Source: Elusimicrobia bacterium GWA2_66_18
GTDB taxonomy: Bacteria > Elusimicrobiota > Elusimicrobia > UBA1565 > UBA9628
Reading direction: 5' to 3'
Assembly: GCA_001799675.1 (NCBI GenBank)
Contig: MGTX01000022.1
Span: forward strand, 74,852 to 109,858
Length of the DNA stretch: 35,007 bases
A model generated the notes under the pieces. The model worked only from the letters and a program-made list of their open reading frames with translations, was not told the origin of the DNA and made no database searches. This document shows positions 10,646 to 21,141 of the stretch, one piece after another (the first letter of the stretch is position 1; each line of letters starts with the position of its first letter). A program made the position numbers and the translations under genes.

Positions 10646-10898
10646 GGGCGCCGTACTGGCTGTCGCCTTATCGGCGGCGAGCGTGGTCTGGCTGTTGTGG
10701 GCGCGCGGTCGTTCGACGGAGGCGTTTTGGTGGGCATTTGGAGGCGGGACGGCGCTGCGCGCGCTGGGGTTGGTGATTCTTGTCTCCTGGGGTTGGAGGC
10801 GCGCGGGCGTGTCGATGGAGGCGCTGCTGTTGTCTTATGTGTTCACGCTGCTGGCGATGTTGCTGACGCTGGAATATAGGAATCTGAGGCTGGAATGA
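10581..10898 (+). CDS. AtpI-like small membrane protein, start uncertain
   Basis: Three hydrophobic helices (AVLAVALSAASVVWLLW; ALRALGLVILVSWGW; LLLSYVFTLLAMLLTL) and the position between atpZ and atpB fit AtpI, an F-ATPase assembly protein, though sequence similarity is weak to my eye. No ATG is available. TTG 10581 overlaps atpZ by 65 bases; GTG 10683 would cut the first helix. CTG 10656 has GAGGG seven bases upstream and would keep all three helices, so a rare CTG start is possible. The 3' end overlaps atpB by four bases (ATGA). Confidence 0.6.
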   Translation: MVSIGLFGCSAVPWTAARAAAEGAVLAVALSAASVVWLLWARGRSTEAFWWAFGGGTALRALGLVILVSWGWRRAGVSMEALLLSYVFTLLAMLLTLEYRNLRLE

Positions 10899-11656
10899 AT
10901 TTCGAGTCGGTGCTGGCGCACCATCTAGTCGACCATAAGCTCTTCCACTTCATGGTGGGACCACTCGACCTCGGCCTGTCGCCGCTGATCATCACGATGT
11001 GGGTCTCAGCGCTGGTCGCGACGGTGACGCTGAGTTTCGCGGCGCGTTCCCGGTCCTCCGCCGCGCGCCTGACGCGCGGGATGATCGAGCCGGTCGCTCT
11101 TTTCGTGCGCGACGACATCCTGGAACCCCTTTTCGGCCACCACGCCAATTTCTACCTGCCCTACTTCCTGACCCTCTTCTTCTTTCTCTTGACCTGCAAC
11201 CTCATCGGTCTCGTTCCCTATGCCAAGGGCGTCACCGCCAACATCGCCGTGACCGCCTCGATGGCGCTCTGCACCTTATTCCTGATCCAGTTCGCCGGCG
11301 TCAAGGAGCAGGGTTTGGTATCCTACATCACGCACATCGTGCCGAGCGGCGTGCCGTGGTGGCTGTGGCCCGTCCTCTTCGTCATCGAGGTCTTCGGCAT
11401 GTTCGCCAAGTGCATCTCGCTTTGCATCCGTCTTTTCGCGAACATGCTCGCCGGCCACATCGTATCGCTGTCATTTTTGTTCTTGATCTTCATCTTCGCC
11501 CAGATGAACAAGGCCATGGGCTTCGGAGTGTCGCCCGCGGCCGTCGGCCTGGCCCTCTTCATCTATCTCATGGACGTGCTGGTGTCGTTTCTGCAGGCGT
11601 ACATCTTTACCTTTCTGACCGCCCTGTTCGTCGGCGGCGCCGTTCACCCGCACTAA
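10895..11656 (+). CDS. atpB: F-type ATP synthase subunit a
   Basis: Subunit a forms the proton half-channels of the membrane Fo sector. The 253-residue polytopic protein contains the conserved helix with the essential arginine R179 (IRLFANMLAGH), preceded by the typical ICNLIG-like segment (LTCNLIGLVPY, residues about 99-109). The C-terminal helix ends in the family's usual short tail. ATG 10895 overlaps the upstream stop by four bases. It is first of the classical Fo genes B, E, F. Confidence 0.97.
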   Translation: MNFESVLAHHLVDHKLFHFMVGPLDLGLSPLIITMWVSALVATVTLSFAARSRSSAARLTRGMIEPVALFVRDDILEPLFGHHANFYLPYFLTLFFFLLTCNLIGLVPYAKGVTANIAVTASMALCTLFLIQFAGVKEQGLVSYITHIVPSGVPWWLWPVLFVIEVFGMFAKCISLCIRLFANMLAGHIVSLSFLFLIFIFAQMNKAMGFGVSPAAVGLALFIYLMDVLVSFLQAYIFTFLTALFVGGAVHPH

Positions 11657-11720
11657 ACCGCGGAGGTCGCACTCGGCCGTCTTTTGACGCGCCGGAACAT
11701 GTCGTCAAGGAGTCATATCA

Positions 11721-12011
11721 ATGGAACTCGGAATGTCTTACTTCGGCGTTTTCCTCGGCGCGGGCTTAATCCTCATCGGCTGCGGCTACGGCATATCGAG
11801 GCTCGCGAGCGCGGCCCTCGAGGGCACCGCTCGCCAGCCAGAAGCCGCAAATTCATTGCAGACGATGATGATCATCCCCGCGGCTATGATCGAAGGTCTC
11901 GGCTTGCTGGCGCTGGTCATCGCGCTTCTGGCCGTGCTGTCTCTAAACAAGAGCGTTCCCGTCGCCGGTGGCTCCGCCTCCGCCGAGCACGCGGCCGCTG
12001 CGACTCACTAA
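11721..12011 (+). CDS. atpE: F-type ATP synthase subunit c
   Basis: The 96-residue hairpin of two membrane helices joined by the polar loop ARQPEA forms the rotor ring. The ion-binding carboxylate is E58 (AAMIEGLGLL). The residues around it lack the Gln...Glu-Ser/Thr pattern typical of sodium-binding rings, so I infer proton coupling. The C-terminal tail (SASAEHAAAATH) is longer than in many c subunits. AAGGAG lies in front of ATG 11721. The 64-base gap before it is the largest in the operon and may carry expression control for this high-copy subunit. Confidence 0.97.
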   Translation: MELGMSYFGVFLGAGLILIGCGYGISRLASAALEGTARQPEAANSLQTMMIIPAAMIEGLGLLALVIALLAVLSLNKSVPVAGGSASAEHAAAATH

Positions 12012-12045
12012 GACTAAGCTCAATCGGCCTTCAGGAGCGCCCACC

Positions 12046-12558
12046 ATGGATAAGTTGATCGTCCCCGACACCGGTCTGATGTTCTGGACTATCGTCACCT
12101 TCCTCTGCCTGGTGATGATCCTCAAGAAGGCGGCGTGGGGCCCGCTCCTGAAGGCCATTGACGAGCGCGAGTATCGCCTCAGGGAAGACCGCCTGGCCGC
12201 CGAGGAGGCCCGCGCCGAGGCAGAGCGCATCCAGAAGGAACTCGAGGCGCAGATGGCCGGCGTCCAGACCAAGAGCAAGGAACTCCTCGCCGCGGCCGTC
12301 AAGGACGGCGAGGCTCTGCGCGCGAAGCTGAAGGCCGAGGCCGAGTCCGACGCCCAGGCCATCAAGGACAAGACCGCGGCAGAGCTCGTCGCGGAGAAAA
12401 ACCGCCTCGTCGATGAGTTGCGCCAGGAAGTCGCTTCCCTCTCCGTGTTGGCGGCCGAGAAGCTCATGCGCAAGTCGGTCGACGAAGGCGTGCAGAAGAG
12501 CGTGCTGGACGGGTTCTTCAGGGATCTCGATACATCGAAGAAAGCGGGCCGGAACTGA
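12046..12558 (+). CDS. atpF: F-type ATP synthase subunit b
   Basis: I start at ATG 12046, with AGGAG nine bases upstream. The 170-residue product has one N-terminal transmembrane helix (GLMFWTIVTFLCLVMIL) followed by a long Lys/Glu/Ala-rich coiled coil, the peripheral stalk. It ends in a TGATG overlap with atpH. Family length is normal. Confidence 0.95.
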   Translation: MDKLIVPDTGLMFWTIVTFLCLVMILKKAAWGPLLKAIDEREYRLREDRLAAEEARAEAERIQKELEAQMAGVQTKSKELLAAAVKDGEALRAKLKAEAESDAQAIKDKTAAELVAEKNRLVDELRQEVASLSVLAAEKLMRKSVDEGVQKSVLDGFFRDLDTSKKAGRN

Positions 12559-13100
12559 TGCAGGCATCAGATCGAGTCCTCGCGGGACGCTACGCGGCGG
12601 CGCTCTTTGCGGCCGCGGCGGGCAGGGCCGAGGAGCGGAAGGTTCAGACGGACCTCGCCGCGGCCGCAAAGATTCTGTCGGACAAGACAGGCGTCCTGCG
12701 CCATCCGCGCGTGTCCCCCGCGGACAAGAAGAAGCTTCTGCAGTCCGAGCTCGCGGGAAAGGTCGGCGCGACCACGCTGAGCTTCCTAGAGCTCCTTATT
12801 AGCAGGAAACGCTACGATCTCCTCCCGCTGATGGCCGCCGACTATGGCCGCCTCGCGGCCGAAAAGAGCGGCACGGCCAAGGCCGTCGTGCGGACCGCGC
12901 GGGCGCTGTCCGCCGATGCGCAGAAGATGCTGGCGGCCCGCCTCAAGATTTTCGCCGGGAAAGACATCGAGCTCGACGTGAAAGAGGACCCGGAGCTCAT
13001 CGGCGGCGTCACCGTCAAGATCGGCGACTGGGTCCTGGATTCCAGCCTGCGCGGACAACTGCGCCGGCTGCGGGGGAGATTCCACCACCATGGCAATTAG
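12558..13100 (+). CDS. atpH: F-type ATP synthase subunit delta
   Basis: The 180-residue delta/OSCP subunit links the peripheral stalk to the alpha3beta3 head. The N-terminal helical domain starts with RYAAALF, a family signature, and the C-terminal region has the conserved [23 protein letters not shown], matching the 'iGG..i..gd.viD.Si...L' pattern. The start shares a base with the atpF stop and the end overlaps atpA by 11 bases. Confidence 0.95.
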   Translation: MQASDRVLAGRYAAALFAAAAGRAEERKVQTDLAAAAKILSDKTGVLRHPRVSPADKKKLLQSELAGKVGATTLSFLELLISRKRYDLLPLMAADYGRLAAEKSGTAKAVVRTARALSADAQKMLAARLKIFAGKDIELDVKEDPELIGGVTVKIGDWVLDSSLRGQLRRLRGRFHHHGN

Positions 13101-14601
13101 ACCGGAAGAGATCACCGCCGTCATCAAGGCTCAGATCGAGGGCTTCACCGGCTCCACGGAGCTCAAGGAGGAAGGCTCCGTCCTCTCCGTGGGCGACGGC
13201 ATCGCCCGCGTGTACGGCCTGGAGAACGCCATGTCGGGAGAACTCCTCGAGTTGCCCAACGGCGTCATGGGCATGGTGCTCAATCTGGAAAAAGAGAATG
13301 TCGGTTGCGTGCTCCTCGGCTCTGATGCCCTCATCAAGGAGGGCGACCCGGTCCGCCGCACCGGCAAGATCATGCAGGTGCCCGTGGGCGAGGCCCTCAT
13401 CGGTCGCGTGGTCGACCCCCTCGGCCGCCCCATCGACGGCAAGGGCCCGATCAAGACGACGAAGACGCGCGCCATCGAGGTCGTGGCCCCCGGCGTCATG
13501 GCCCGCTCTCCCGTCAACGAGCCTCTCCAGACGGGCCTCAAGGCCATCGACGCGATGATCCCGATCGGCCGCGGCCAGCGCGAGCTCATCATCGGCGACC
13601 GCCAGACCGGCAAGACCGCCGTCGCCATCGACACGATCATCAACCAGAAGAACCAGCCCAACCGCCCCATCTGCATTTACGTGGCGGTCGGCCAGAGGCA
13701 GTCCACCGTCGCGCAGGTGGCGCAGACCCTCTGGGACGCGGGCGCGATGGAGTATTCCATCATCGTCGCCGCCGGCGCCTCCGAACCGGCGCCCCTCCTC
13801 TACATAGCCCCCTACTCCGGCTGCACGATGGGCGAAGAGTTTTTGTGGCAGGGCCGGCATGTGCTGGTGATCTACGACGACCTCTCCAAGCACGCCGCGG
13901 CCTACCGCCAGCTCTCGCTCCTCCTTCGCCGCCCGCCGGGCCGCGAGGCCTACCCCGGCGACGTGTTCTATCTTCACTCGCGTCTGTTGGAGCGCGCCTG
14001 CAAGCTCTCCAAGGAGAACGGAGGGGGGTCGCTCACCGCTCTGCCCATCATCGAGACGCAGGCCAACGACGTGTCGGCCTTCATTCCGACGAACGTCATC
14101 TCGATCACGGACGGCCAGATCTACCTCGAATCGAATTTGTTCTATTCGGGGGTTCGTCCCGCCGTCAACGTCGGCCTGTCGGTATCCCGCGTCGGCGGCG
14201 CCGCCCAGACCAAGATGATGAAGCAGGTCGCCGGACGCCTGCGCCTGGACATGGCCCAGTTCAACGCCTTGGCGGCCTTCGCGCAGTTCGGCTCCGAGCT
14301 TGATCTGGCATCGCAGAAGCAGTTGGCCCGCGGCGAGCGCCTCATCGAGATCCTCAAGCAGGGGCAGTACGTGCCCCTGGCCGTGGAGCGCCAAGTCCTC
14401 TCGATCTTCGCCGGCACCAACGGCTTCGTCGATGATGTCCCCGCGGCGCAGGTTCGCCGCTTCGAGAGCGAGCTCTTCACCTACGCGGAGGCCCGCCACG
14501 GCGCGACGATGAAGGAACTCGTGGAGAAGAAGGCCATCGACGACGCCATGAAAGCGAAGCTCGAGGCCTTGCTCAAGGAGTTCCGGGCCCAGTTCAAATG
14601 A
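13090..14601 (+). CDS. atpA: F-type ATP synthase subunit alpha
   Basis: The 503-residue alpha subunit forms the non-catalytic nucleotide sites of F1. Walker A is GDRQTGKT at 169-176. Conserved blocks include [21 protein letters not shown], the [24 protein letters not shown] arm and the arginine-containing [10 protein letters not shown] segment. The C-terminal helical domain is intact and length is standard. The start overlaps atpH. Unusually, the next genes are not atpG but a small secreted protein and hldD. Confidence 0.98.
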   Translation: MAIRPEEITAVIKAQIEGFTGSTELKEEGSVLSVGDGIARVYGLENAMSGELLELPNGVMGMVLNLEKENVGCVLLGSDALIKEGDPVRRTGKIMQVPVGEALIGRVVDPLGRPIDGKGPIKTTKTRAIEVVAPGVMARSPVNEPLQTGLKAIDAMIPIGRGQRELIIGDRQTGKTAVAIDTIINQKNQPNRPICIYVAVGQRQSTVAQVAQTLWDAGAMEYSIIVAAGASEPAPLLYIAPYSGCTMGEEFLWQGRHVLVIYDDLSKHAAAYRQLSLLLRRPPGREAYPGDVFYLHSRLLERACKLSKENGGGSLTALPIIETQANDVSAFIPTNVISITDGQIYLESNLFYSGVRPAVNVGLSVSRVGGAAQTKMMKQVAGRLRLDMAQFNALAAFAQFGSELDLASQKQLARGERLIEILKQGQYVPLAVERQVLSIFAGTNGFVDDVPAAQVRRFESELFTYAEARHGATMKELVEKKAIDDAMKAKLEALLKEFRAQFK

Positions 14602-15029
14602 TCCGAGCCATCCTCCTCGCCGTCTGTCTTCCGGCCGCCGCGGCGACGACGCCCTCGCCGGTCCCGTCTTCGGCGGGGGTGATCAACCTCTCGCTCGTCG
14701 ACGCGCTGACCGCCATCGAGGAGCCCCGGCTGTCCGGGATATTCTCGTTCATCGCCGAGCAGGACTCGACTTTCGCTTTCGCGGACCTGCTCGCGCGCGA
14801 CAAGAAGGCGCTCAAGCGCTACCTCGTCAAGCTCCAGGCGGACCTGAAGGCGGCCAACGGCCTGACGGGATGGGACCATGAGGTCTGCGCGACCCTGGTC
14901 AACCTCTACTCCTCGCCGTTCAGCTCCACCCTCGAGAAGCCGGACCCAAAGAAGATGTCTCAGATCAATAATTGCGTCCTGGCCGGCACGGTCGCCCTGG
15001 CCGACATCGTGGCCCGGAGGGGGAAATGA
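14598..15029 (+). CDS. Small secreted protein inserted in the atp operon
   Basis: ATG 14598 makes a 4-base overlap with the atpA stop. The 143-residue product begins with a signal-peptide-like stretch ([17 protein letters not shown]), so it is likely exported. The rest is helical, with two cysteines ([15 protein letters not shown]) that could pair. I recognise no family. Four-base overlaps on both sides couple it to atpA and hldD. It is not a known ATP synthase subunit. Confidence 0.7.
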   Translation: MIRAILLAVCLPAAAATTPSPVPSSAGVINLSLVDALTAIEEPRLSGIFSFIAEQDSTFAFADLLARDKKALKRYLVKLQADLKAANGLTGWDHEVCATLVNLYSSPFSSTLEKPDPKKMSQINNCVLAGTVALADIVARRGK

Positions 15030-15940
15030 GAGCGCTGGTCACCGGCGGCGCGGGCTTCGTCGGCTCCAACCTCTGCTGGGAGCTGGCGGCGCGCGGCTGG
15101 GACGTCGTGGCGCTCGACGATTTCTCTTCCGGCGATTTCGAGAACCTGCGCGGTTTCCCCGGCGACGTCGTCGCCGCGGGCGTCGGCGACACGTCCTACT
15201 GGGGTCCGCGCGTGCGGCGCGCGGACGCCGTCTTCCATCAGGCCGCGATCACCGACACGACGGTCATGGACCAGCGGGTCATGATGAAGGTCAACGTCGA
15301 GTCGTTTCGCGATCTCCTCGCTTGGGCGGCGAAGGCCAAGGTCAAGAAGGTGGTCTACGCCTCCTCCGCGGGCGTTTACGGCGACCTGTCCGTGCCCATG
15401 CGCGAGGAGATGCCCCCTAAACCCCTGAACGTTTACGGCTTCTCGAAGGCGATCATGGACAACGTCGCCGCCCAGGCCAAGGGCGTGAAGGCCGTGGGGC
15501 TGCGCTATTTCAACGTCTTCGGGCCGCGCGAGGCCCACAAAGGCAAGGCCGCCAGCATGATCTGGCAGCTCTCCCTGCAGATGCGGGCGGGCCGCCGCCC
15601 GCGCATCTTCGAGTCCGGCGAGCAATTCCGCGACTTCATCTACGTCAAGGACGTCGTGGACGCCAACCTGCGGGCTTTTGAGAAGGCCGCGCCCGGCGTT
15701 TACAACGTCTGCACGGGCCGCAAGACCGATTTCAACGGGATCGTCACGGCGCTCAACGCCGCGCTGGCGACAAGCCTGCATCCTGAATATTTCAAGAACC
15801 CATATCCGTTCTTCCAAAACGAGACGCTCGGCGACCCGGCCAAGGCACGCAAGGCTTTCGGTTTCGCGTCGCAGTGGACCGTGGAACGCGCCGTCTCGGA
15901 TTATTTCGGCTCCGCCGCCTTGCGGGCCGTTGGAGCCTGA
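15026..15940 (+). CDS. hldD: ADP-L-glycero-D-manno-heptose 6-epimerase-like (HldD)
   Basis: This extended short-chain dehydrogenase probably epimerises ADP-D,D-heptose to ADP-L,D-heptose for the LPS inner core. The 304-residue length fits HldD (about 310). The NAD(P)-binding motif is GGAGFVG (7-13); the catalytic set is S113/S114 and Y137-x3-K141 (YGFSK). Diagnostic stretches are RYFNVFGPREAHKGK and FRDFIYVKDV. A UDP-sugar epimerase is the alternative, but the FNVFGPRE..HKG block is characteristic of HldD. Start ATG 15026 overlaps the upstream gene by four bases, and atpG begins two bases after its stop. Its place inside an ATP synthase operon is unusual. Confidence 0.85.
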   Translation: MRALVTGGAGFVGSNLCWELAARGWDVVALDDFSSGDFENLRGFPGDVVAAGVGDTSYWGPRVRRADAVFHQAAITDTTVMDQRVMMKVNVESFRDLLAWAAKAKVKKVVYASSAGVYGDLSVPMREEMPPKPLNVYGFSKAIMDNVAAQAKGVKAVGLRYFNVFGPREAHKGKAASMIWQLSLQMRAGRRPRIFESGEQFRDFIYVKDVVDANLRAFEKAAPGVYNVCTGRKTDFNGIVTALNAALATSLHPEYFKNPYPFFQNETLGDPAKARKAFGFASQWTVERAVSDYFGSAALRAVGA

Positions 15941-15941
15941 C

Positions 15942-16850
15942 ATGGCTTCCCTGAGAGAGATCCGCCGCAAGATCAAGTCGGTCAAGTCCACCGAACAGAT
16001 CACCAAGGCCATGAAGATGGTCGCCGCGGCGCGCATGAGACGCTCGCAGTTGTCGATTCTCGCGGCGCGTCCCTTCGCCATTAAAATGGAGCGCCTGGTT
16101 CGCGAGCTGGCCCTGCTGGAGATCCGCGCCGAGCAAGCCGCCGGTCTTCCGCTGGACATCCACCCTTTCTTCAACCGTCGCCCGCAGTCCGGCGCCGAAC
16201 TCATCGTGTTCGTGACGGGAGACAAGGGCCTCTGCGGCGCGTTTAACTCGAACGTTCTTCGCGCCGCCATCGACTGGTTTCGGGCCCGCAAGGGACGCAA
16301 GTCGTACTGCGTCGTCGTGGGCCGCAAGGGCCGCGACTTCGTGCACCGCCTCAAGGGGGCCGATGTGGAGGTCATCCAAGAGTTGGCCGGGGTTTTCCCG
16401 AAGGTTTCCTTCGCGCACGCCGAGTTGGTAGGCCAGGCCGTGATCGACGCCTATCTCGACCCGACGAAAAGCGTGAGCAAGGTCACGGTGCTCTACAACG
16501 AGTTTAAGTCCGTGGCGCAGCAGCGTCTGCTGACGGTCGCCCTCCTTCCGATCCCCGAGCCGGAGGTCGTGCCCGCCGAGATCGCTCTGCCGGACTACGG
16601 ATTCGAGCCGGGTCGCCAGGAGCTTCTGGGAGCGCTCCTGCCGCGCCACGTGAAGGCGTCCCTCTACCGCATTCTCCTTGAATCGCAGGCGGCCGAGCTC
16701 GCCGCCCGCATGAACGCGATGGACGCCGCGTCCAAGAACGCGAAGGAACTGCGCGAGGCTCTGAACCTCGACGCCAACCGCACCCGGCAATCTTTCATCA
16801 CCAAGGAGATCGCCGAGCTCGTCGGCGGCGCCGAGGCGCTGGCGAACTGA
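15942..16850 (+). CDS. atpG: F-type ATP synthase subunit gamma
   Basis: The 302-residue gamma subunit is the central rotor shaft. It has the N-terminal coiled-coil signature IRRKIKSVKSTEQITKAM and the Rossmann-like middle with SDRGLCG-like VTGDKGLCGAFN. The C-terminal helix carries ASKNAKEL and NRTRQ..ITKEI. I use ATG 15942, as the longer frame from 15678 lies inside hldD. It is separated from atpA by two unrelated genes. Confidence 0.96.
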   Translation: MASLREIRRKIKSVKSTEQITKAMKMVAAARMRRSQLSILAARPFAIKMERLVRELALLEIRAEQAAGLPLDIHPFFNRRPQSGAELIVFVTGDKGLCGAFNSNVLRAAIDWFRARKGRKSYCVVVGRKGRDFVHRLKGADVEVIQELAGVFPKVSFAHAELVGQAVIDAYLDPTKSVSKVTVLYNEFKSVAQQRLLTVALLPIPEPEVVPAEIALPDYGFEPGRQELLGALLPRHVKASLYRILLESQAAELAARMNAMDAASKNAKELREALNLDANRTRQSFITKEIAELVGGAEALAN

Positions 16851-16865
16851 TCATAGGAGAGGAAT

Positions 16866-18610
<1,745 letters not shown>

Positions 18611-18626
18611 GCGTCCCGAGGCCCTC

Positions 18627-19058
18627 ATGGACAAGCGACTGACGCTCGAACTCGTGACTCCGGAGAAGGTGGCTTGGTCCGCCGGGGCGGACTTCGTCGT
18701 TCTGCCCGCCCTCGAAGGCGAGATGGGAGTGCTGCCCGGACACCAGTCGTTCCTCGTCGGATTGACCGCGGGCGAGGTCCGCATCAAGGTCAAGGACGAA
18801 GTCCAACGCTTCGCCGTCTCGGGCGGGTTCGCCGAGGTCAAGGACGACAAGATCGCGCTCTTCGCGGAGACCGCGGAGATGTCCGATCAGATCGACGCGG
18901 AGCGCGCCAAGCAGGCGCTCGAGCGCGCCAAGCTCGCCTCGGTCAAGCCCGGGCTCGACCCGCTCCAGCTGGCGGAGATGGAGGCGGCCATCCGTCGCGC
19001 CCAGATCCGCCTGCGCGTCGTGCGCCACGGCAAGACCGTGCCGCCGCATCTCGAGTAG
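18627..19058 (+). CDS. atpC: F-type ATP synthase subunit epsilon
   Basis: The 143-residue epsilon subunit has the N-terminal beta sandwich (LTLELVTPEKVAW, GEMGVLPGHQSFLVGL, FAVSGGFAEV) and the C-terminal helical hairpin (ERAKQALERAKLAS). It links rotation to catalysis and can inhibit ATP hydrolysis. It is the last recognised atp gene. Only 22 bases separate it from the cupin gene, with no terminator in between. Confidence 0.95.
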   Translation: MDKRLTLELVTPEKVAWSAGADFVVLPALEGEMGVLPGHQSFLVGLTAGEVRIKVKDEVQRFAVSGGFAEVKDDKIALFAETAEMSDQIDAERAKQALERAKLASVKPGLDPLQLAEMEAAIRRAQIRLRVVRHGKTVPPHLE

Positions 19059-19080
19059 CTTGCGTGGGAGGAAATCCGGG

Positions 19081-19542
19081 TTGAAGGCGCCCCCGCCCCC
19101 GCCGCTCGAGGGCAACCACAGCAAGGTTCTGCGCAAGTCTCCGTCGGGTTTTGAGTGGAAGGGCGTCCCCCTCGAGGCGTACAAGGCCGACACCGCGACC
19201 TGGAAGGGCATCACGCGGCGCGAGCTTATCGGCAAGCGCGGCGAAACGCCCCGCTTCCACGTCCGCTACTTCGAGATTCAACCCGGAGGCAACTCGACGC
19301 TCGAGAAGCACGAGCACGAGCACGTCGTCATCCCGCTGCGGGGCAAGGGCGAGGCTCAGGCCGGCTGTTACGTCTGGACGGTCGGCGTCGGCGACGTCGT
19401 CTACGTCTCCCCGTCGGATTCGCATCAGTTCCGCTGCCCCGCCGACGCCGACGAGCCTTTCGGCTTCCTCTGCATCGTCAACTCCGAGCGCGACGAGCCG
19501 ACGTCCGTCGACGGCCTCGGCGCCTGCCGCATCTGCGGGTAG
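19081..19542 (+). CDS. Cupin-domain protein at the head of the radical SAM array
   Basis: I choose TTG 19081 because GGGAGG (19066-19071) lies nine bases upstream; TTG 19060 is an alternative. The 153-residue product has one conserved beta-barrel cupin: motif 1 with a metal-binding histidine cluster (EKHEHEHVVIPLRGKG) and motif 2 with GDVVYVSPSDSHQF. The extreme C-terminus is ACRICG, a CxxC pair outside the cupin core that might bind metal. It could be a metal-dependent oxygenase, isomerase or sensor; specificity is unknown. It begins 22 bases after atpC and ends one base before the first radical SAM gene. Confidence 0.7.
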   Translation: MKAPPPPPLEGNHSKVLRKSPSGFEWKGVPLEAYKADTATWKGITRRELIGKRGETPRFHVRYFEIQPGGNSTLEKHEHEHVVIPLRGKGEAQAGCYVWTVGVGDVVYVSPSDSHQFRCPADADEPFGFLCIVNSERDEPTSVDGLGACRICG

Positions 19543-19543
19543 C

Positions 19544-21139
19544 GTGCGACCCACCGCTCCCGGCCCGAGACTTGCCCTCATCCAATGCCCAGGCTGGGGG
19601 CGAGAGTGCCCGCCGTACGCCCTGGCTTGCTTGGCGTCCCATGTTCGCCGCGAAGGGCACTCAGCCGCCTGTTTCGATCTCAACAACGAGTTCTATCACG
19701 CCTCTGCGGAGCGCCGGCGCATGTGGGAGGACAAGGATTATTACTCGTTCTGGGAGAGCGAGAGTTCCGTGCGCCGTCTCGTCGCCGAGAACGAGGCGCT
19801 CGTGGATTCCTTCGTCGAGCGCATTCTGGCCGCGGGGACGCGCGTGGCGGGGTTCTCCACGCACACGACCTCATTCCGGGTGAGTCTGGAGCTGGCGCGC
19901 CGCCTCAAGCGGCGCGACCCTTCCGTGCTGGTTCTTTTCGGGGGGCCGCAGTGCTCCCGCGCCCAAGCCGGGCGTCCTTTCGCGGAGGAGCCCTGCGTGG
20001 ATGCGGTCATTATCGGCGAGGGGGAACTCACTCTAACCGAGGTCCTGCGGCGCGCGCGAGACGGCAAACCTCTCGAACCCATGCCCGGACTTCTGATGAG
20101 GCATCAAGGCGTCGTCGTCGACGGCGGAGATCGCGGAGTCATCACCGATCTCGATCGACTGCCGCTGCCCGACTACTCCGACTTTGATGCGGCCATCCGC
20201 GGCGGACTTTACGCCGATCCCGAGAGGCTCGAGATCTTAGACAGTCGCGGCTGCGTTCGGACCTGCCACTTCTGCAGCGAGTGGCAGTTCTGGCGGAGTT
20301 TTCGCGCCATGAGCGGCGAGCGGATGTTCGCGGAGGCGTCGGCCCAGGTCCTGCGCTACCCCCGCGTCAACCGTTTTTACTTCATCGGCTCGCTCGTCAA
20401 CGGCAGCATCGGGTCCTTGGAGCGCTTCTGCGACCTGGTCATCGCCTCGGACCTGCGCATCCGATGGCAGGGTCAGGCCATCGTCAACCCCGCCATGGAC
20501 GATCGCCTGCTGGGCAAGATGGCGCGCGCCGGTTGCGAGTGGCTGGGCTTCGGCATCGAGTCCGGCTCCGAGGACCTGCGCGCGCGCATGAACAAGAAGT
20601 TCACCAACGAGAACGCGTTCGCGACCTTGCGTGCGGCGCATCGAGCCGGCATCCGAGCCCAGATCAACGTCATGTTCGGCCTGCCGACGGAGACGCGCCG
20701 GGACTTCGAGGAGACCCTTCGGTTTCTCGCGCGCGTGCGGCCGCATATTGAAACCGTCCTGGCCAGCCAGTCCTTCGCGGTCATCGACAAGGGCACCGCG
20801 CCGCACGCCCATCCCGAGCGCTTCGGCGTGTCGGACCAGGACCACCACCTGTATTGGACCTCCAACGAAGGGGAGAACGACTACGCGGAGCGCTCCCGCC
20901 GCTACGAGGAGTTCTGCCGCGTCGCCATCGCGCTCGGCGTTCCCGAGGTCTCGGGCGTCCTGCGCGAGAAGCCCGATAAGTGGCGGCTGCTTGGCGAGCA
21001 CGCCCTCTACCGCCGCGATTGGCGCGGCGCGGTGCGCGCCCTGCGCCGCGCCTTGCGCCGCGAGCCGGGCGACGAAGGCTTGCGGGCCGGGCTCGCTCGC
21101 GCGCGCGAGGAACTGCGGCCGGCCGCCGCGGCGGCCTGA
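19544..21139 (+). CDS. B12-binding-domain radical SAM protein 1 (subfamily A)
   Basis: Start GTG 19544 follows the cupin stop by one base; the longer frame upstream is a shadow. The 531-residue product has an N-terminal Rossmann-like B12-binding-type domain (about residues 10-200, with LFGGPQ and IIGEGELTL). The radical SAM core follows with C237, C241 and C244 (GCVRTCHFC) for the 4Fe-4S cluster and GIESGSEDL for SAM binding. The DxHxxG cobalamin ligand motif is absent, so any B12 would bind base-off/His-off, or not at all. The C-terminal 60 residues look TPR-like (YRRDWRGAVRALRRAL). It is a clear paralogue of the protein at 24484 (shared MSGER, NGSI and DHHLYW-type phrases). Reaction unknown. 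Confidence 0.88.
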   Translation: MRPTAPGPRLALIQCPGWGRECPPYALACLASHVRREGHSAACFDLNNEFYHASAERRRMWEDKDYYSFWESESSVRRLVAENEALVDSFVERILAAGTRVAGFSTHTTSFRVSLELARRLKRRDPSVLVLFGGPQCSRAQAGRPFAEEPCVDAVIIGEGELTLTEVLRRARDGKPLEPMPGLLMRHQGVVVDGGDRGVITDLDRLPLPDYSDFDAAIRGGLYADPERLEILDSRGCVRTCHFCSEWQFWRSFRAMSGERMFAEASAQVLRYPRVNRFYFIGSLVNGSIGSLERFCDLVIASDLRIRWQGQAIVNPAMDDRLLGKMARAGCEWLGFGIESGSEDLRARMNKKFTNENAFATLRAAHRAGIRAQINVMFGLPTETRRDFEETLRFLARVRPHIETVLASQSFAVIDKGTAPHAHPERFGVSDQDHHLYWTSNEGENDYAERSRRYEEFCRVAIALGVPEVSGVLREKPDKWRLLGEHALYRRDWRGAVRALRRALRREPGDEGLRAGLARAREELRPAAAAA

Positions 21140-21141
21140 CC

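Noticed and set aside
19151-19543. Extension of the first radical SAM gene upstream through the cupin gene
   Set aside because: The extra residues are Ser/Arg/Thr-rich shadow of the cupin frame; GTG 19544 gives a normal N-terminus for a B12-binding domain.
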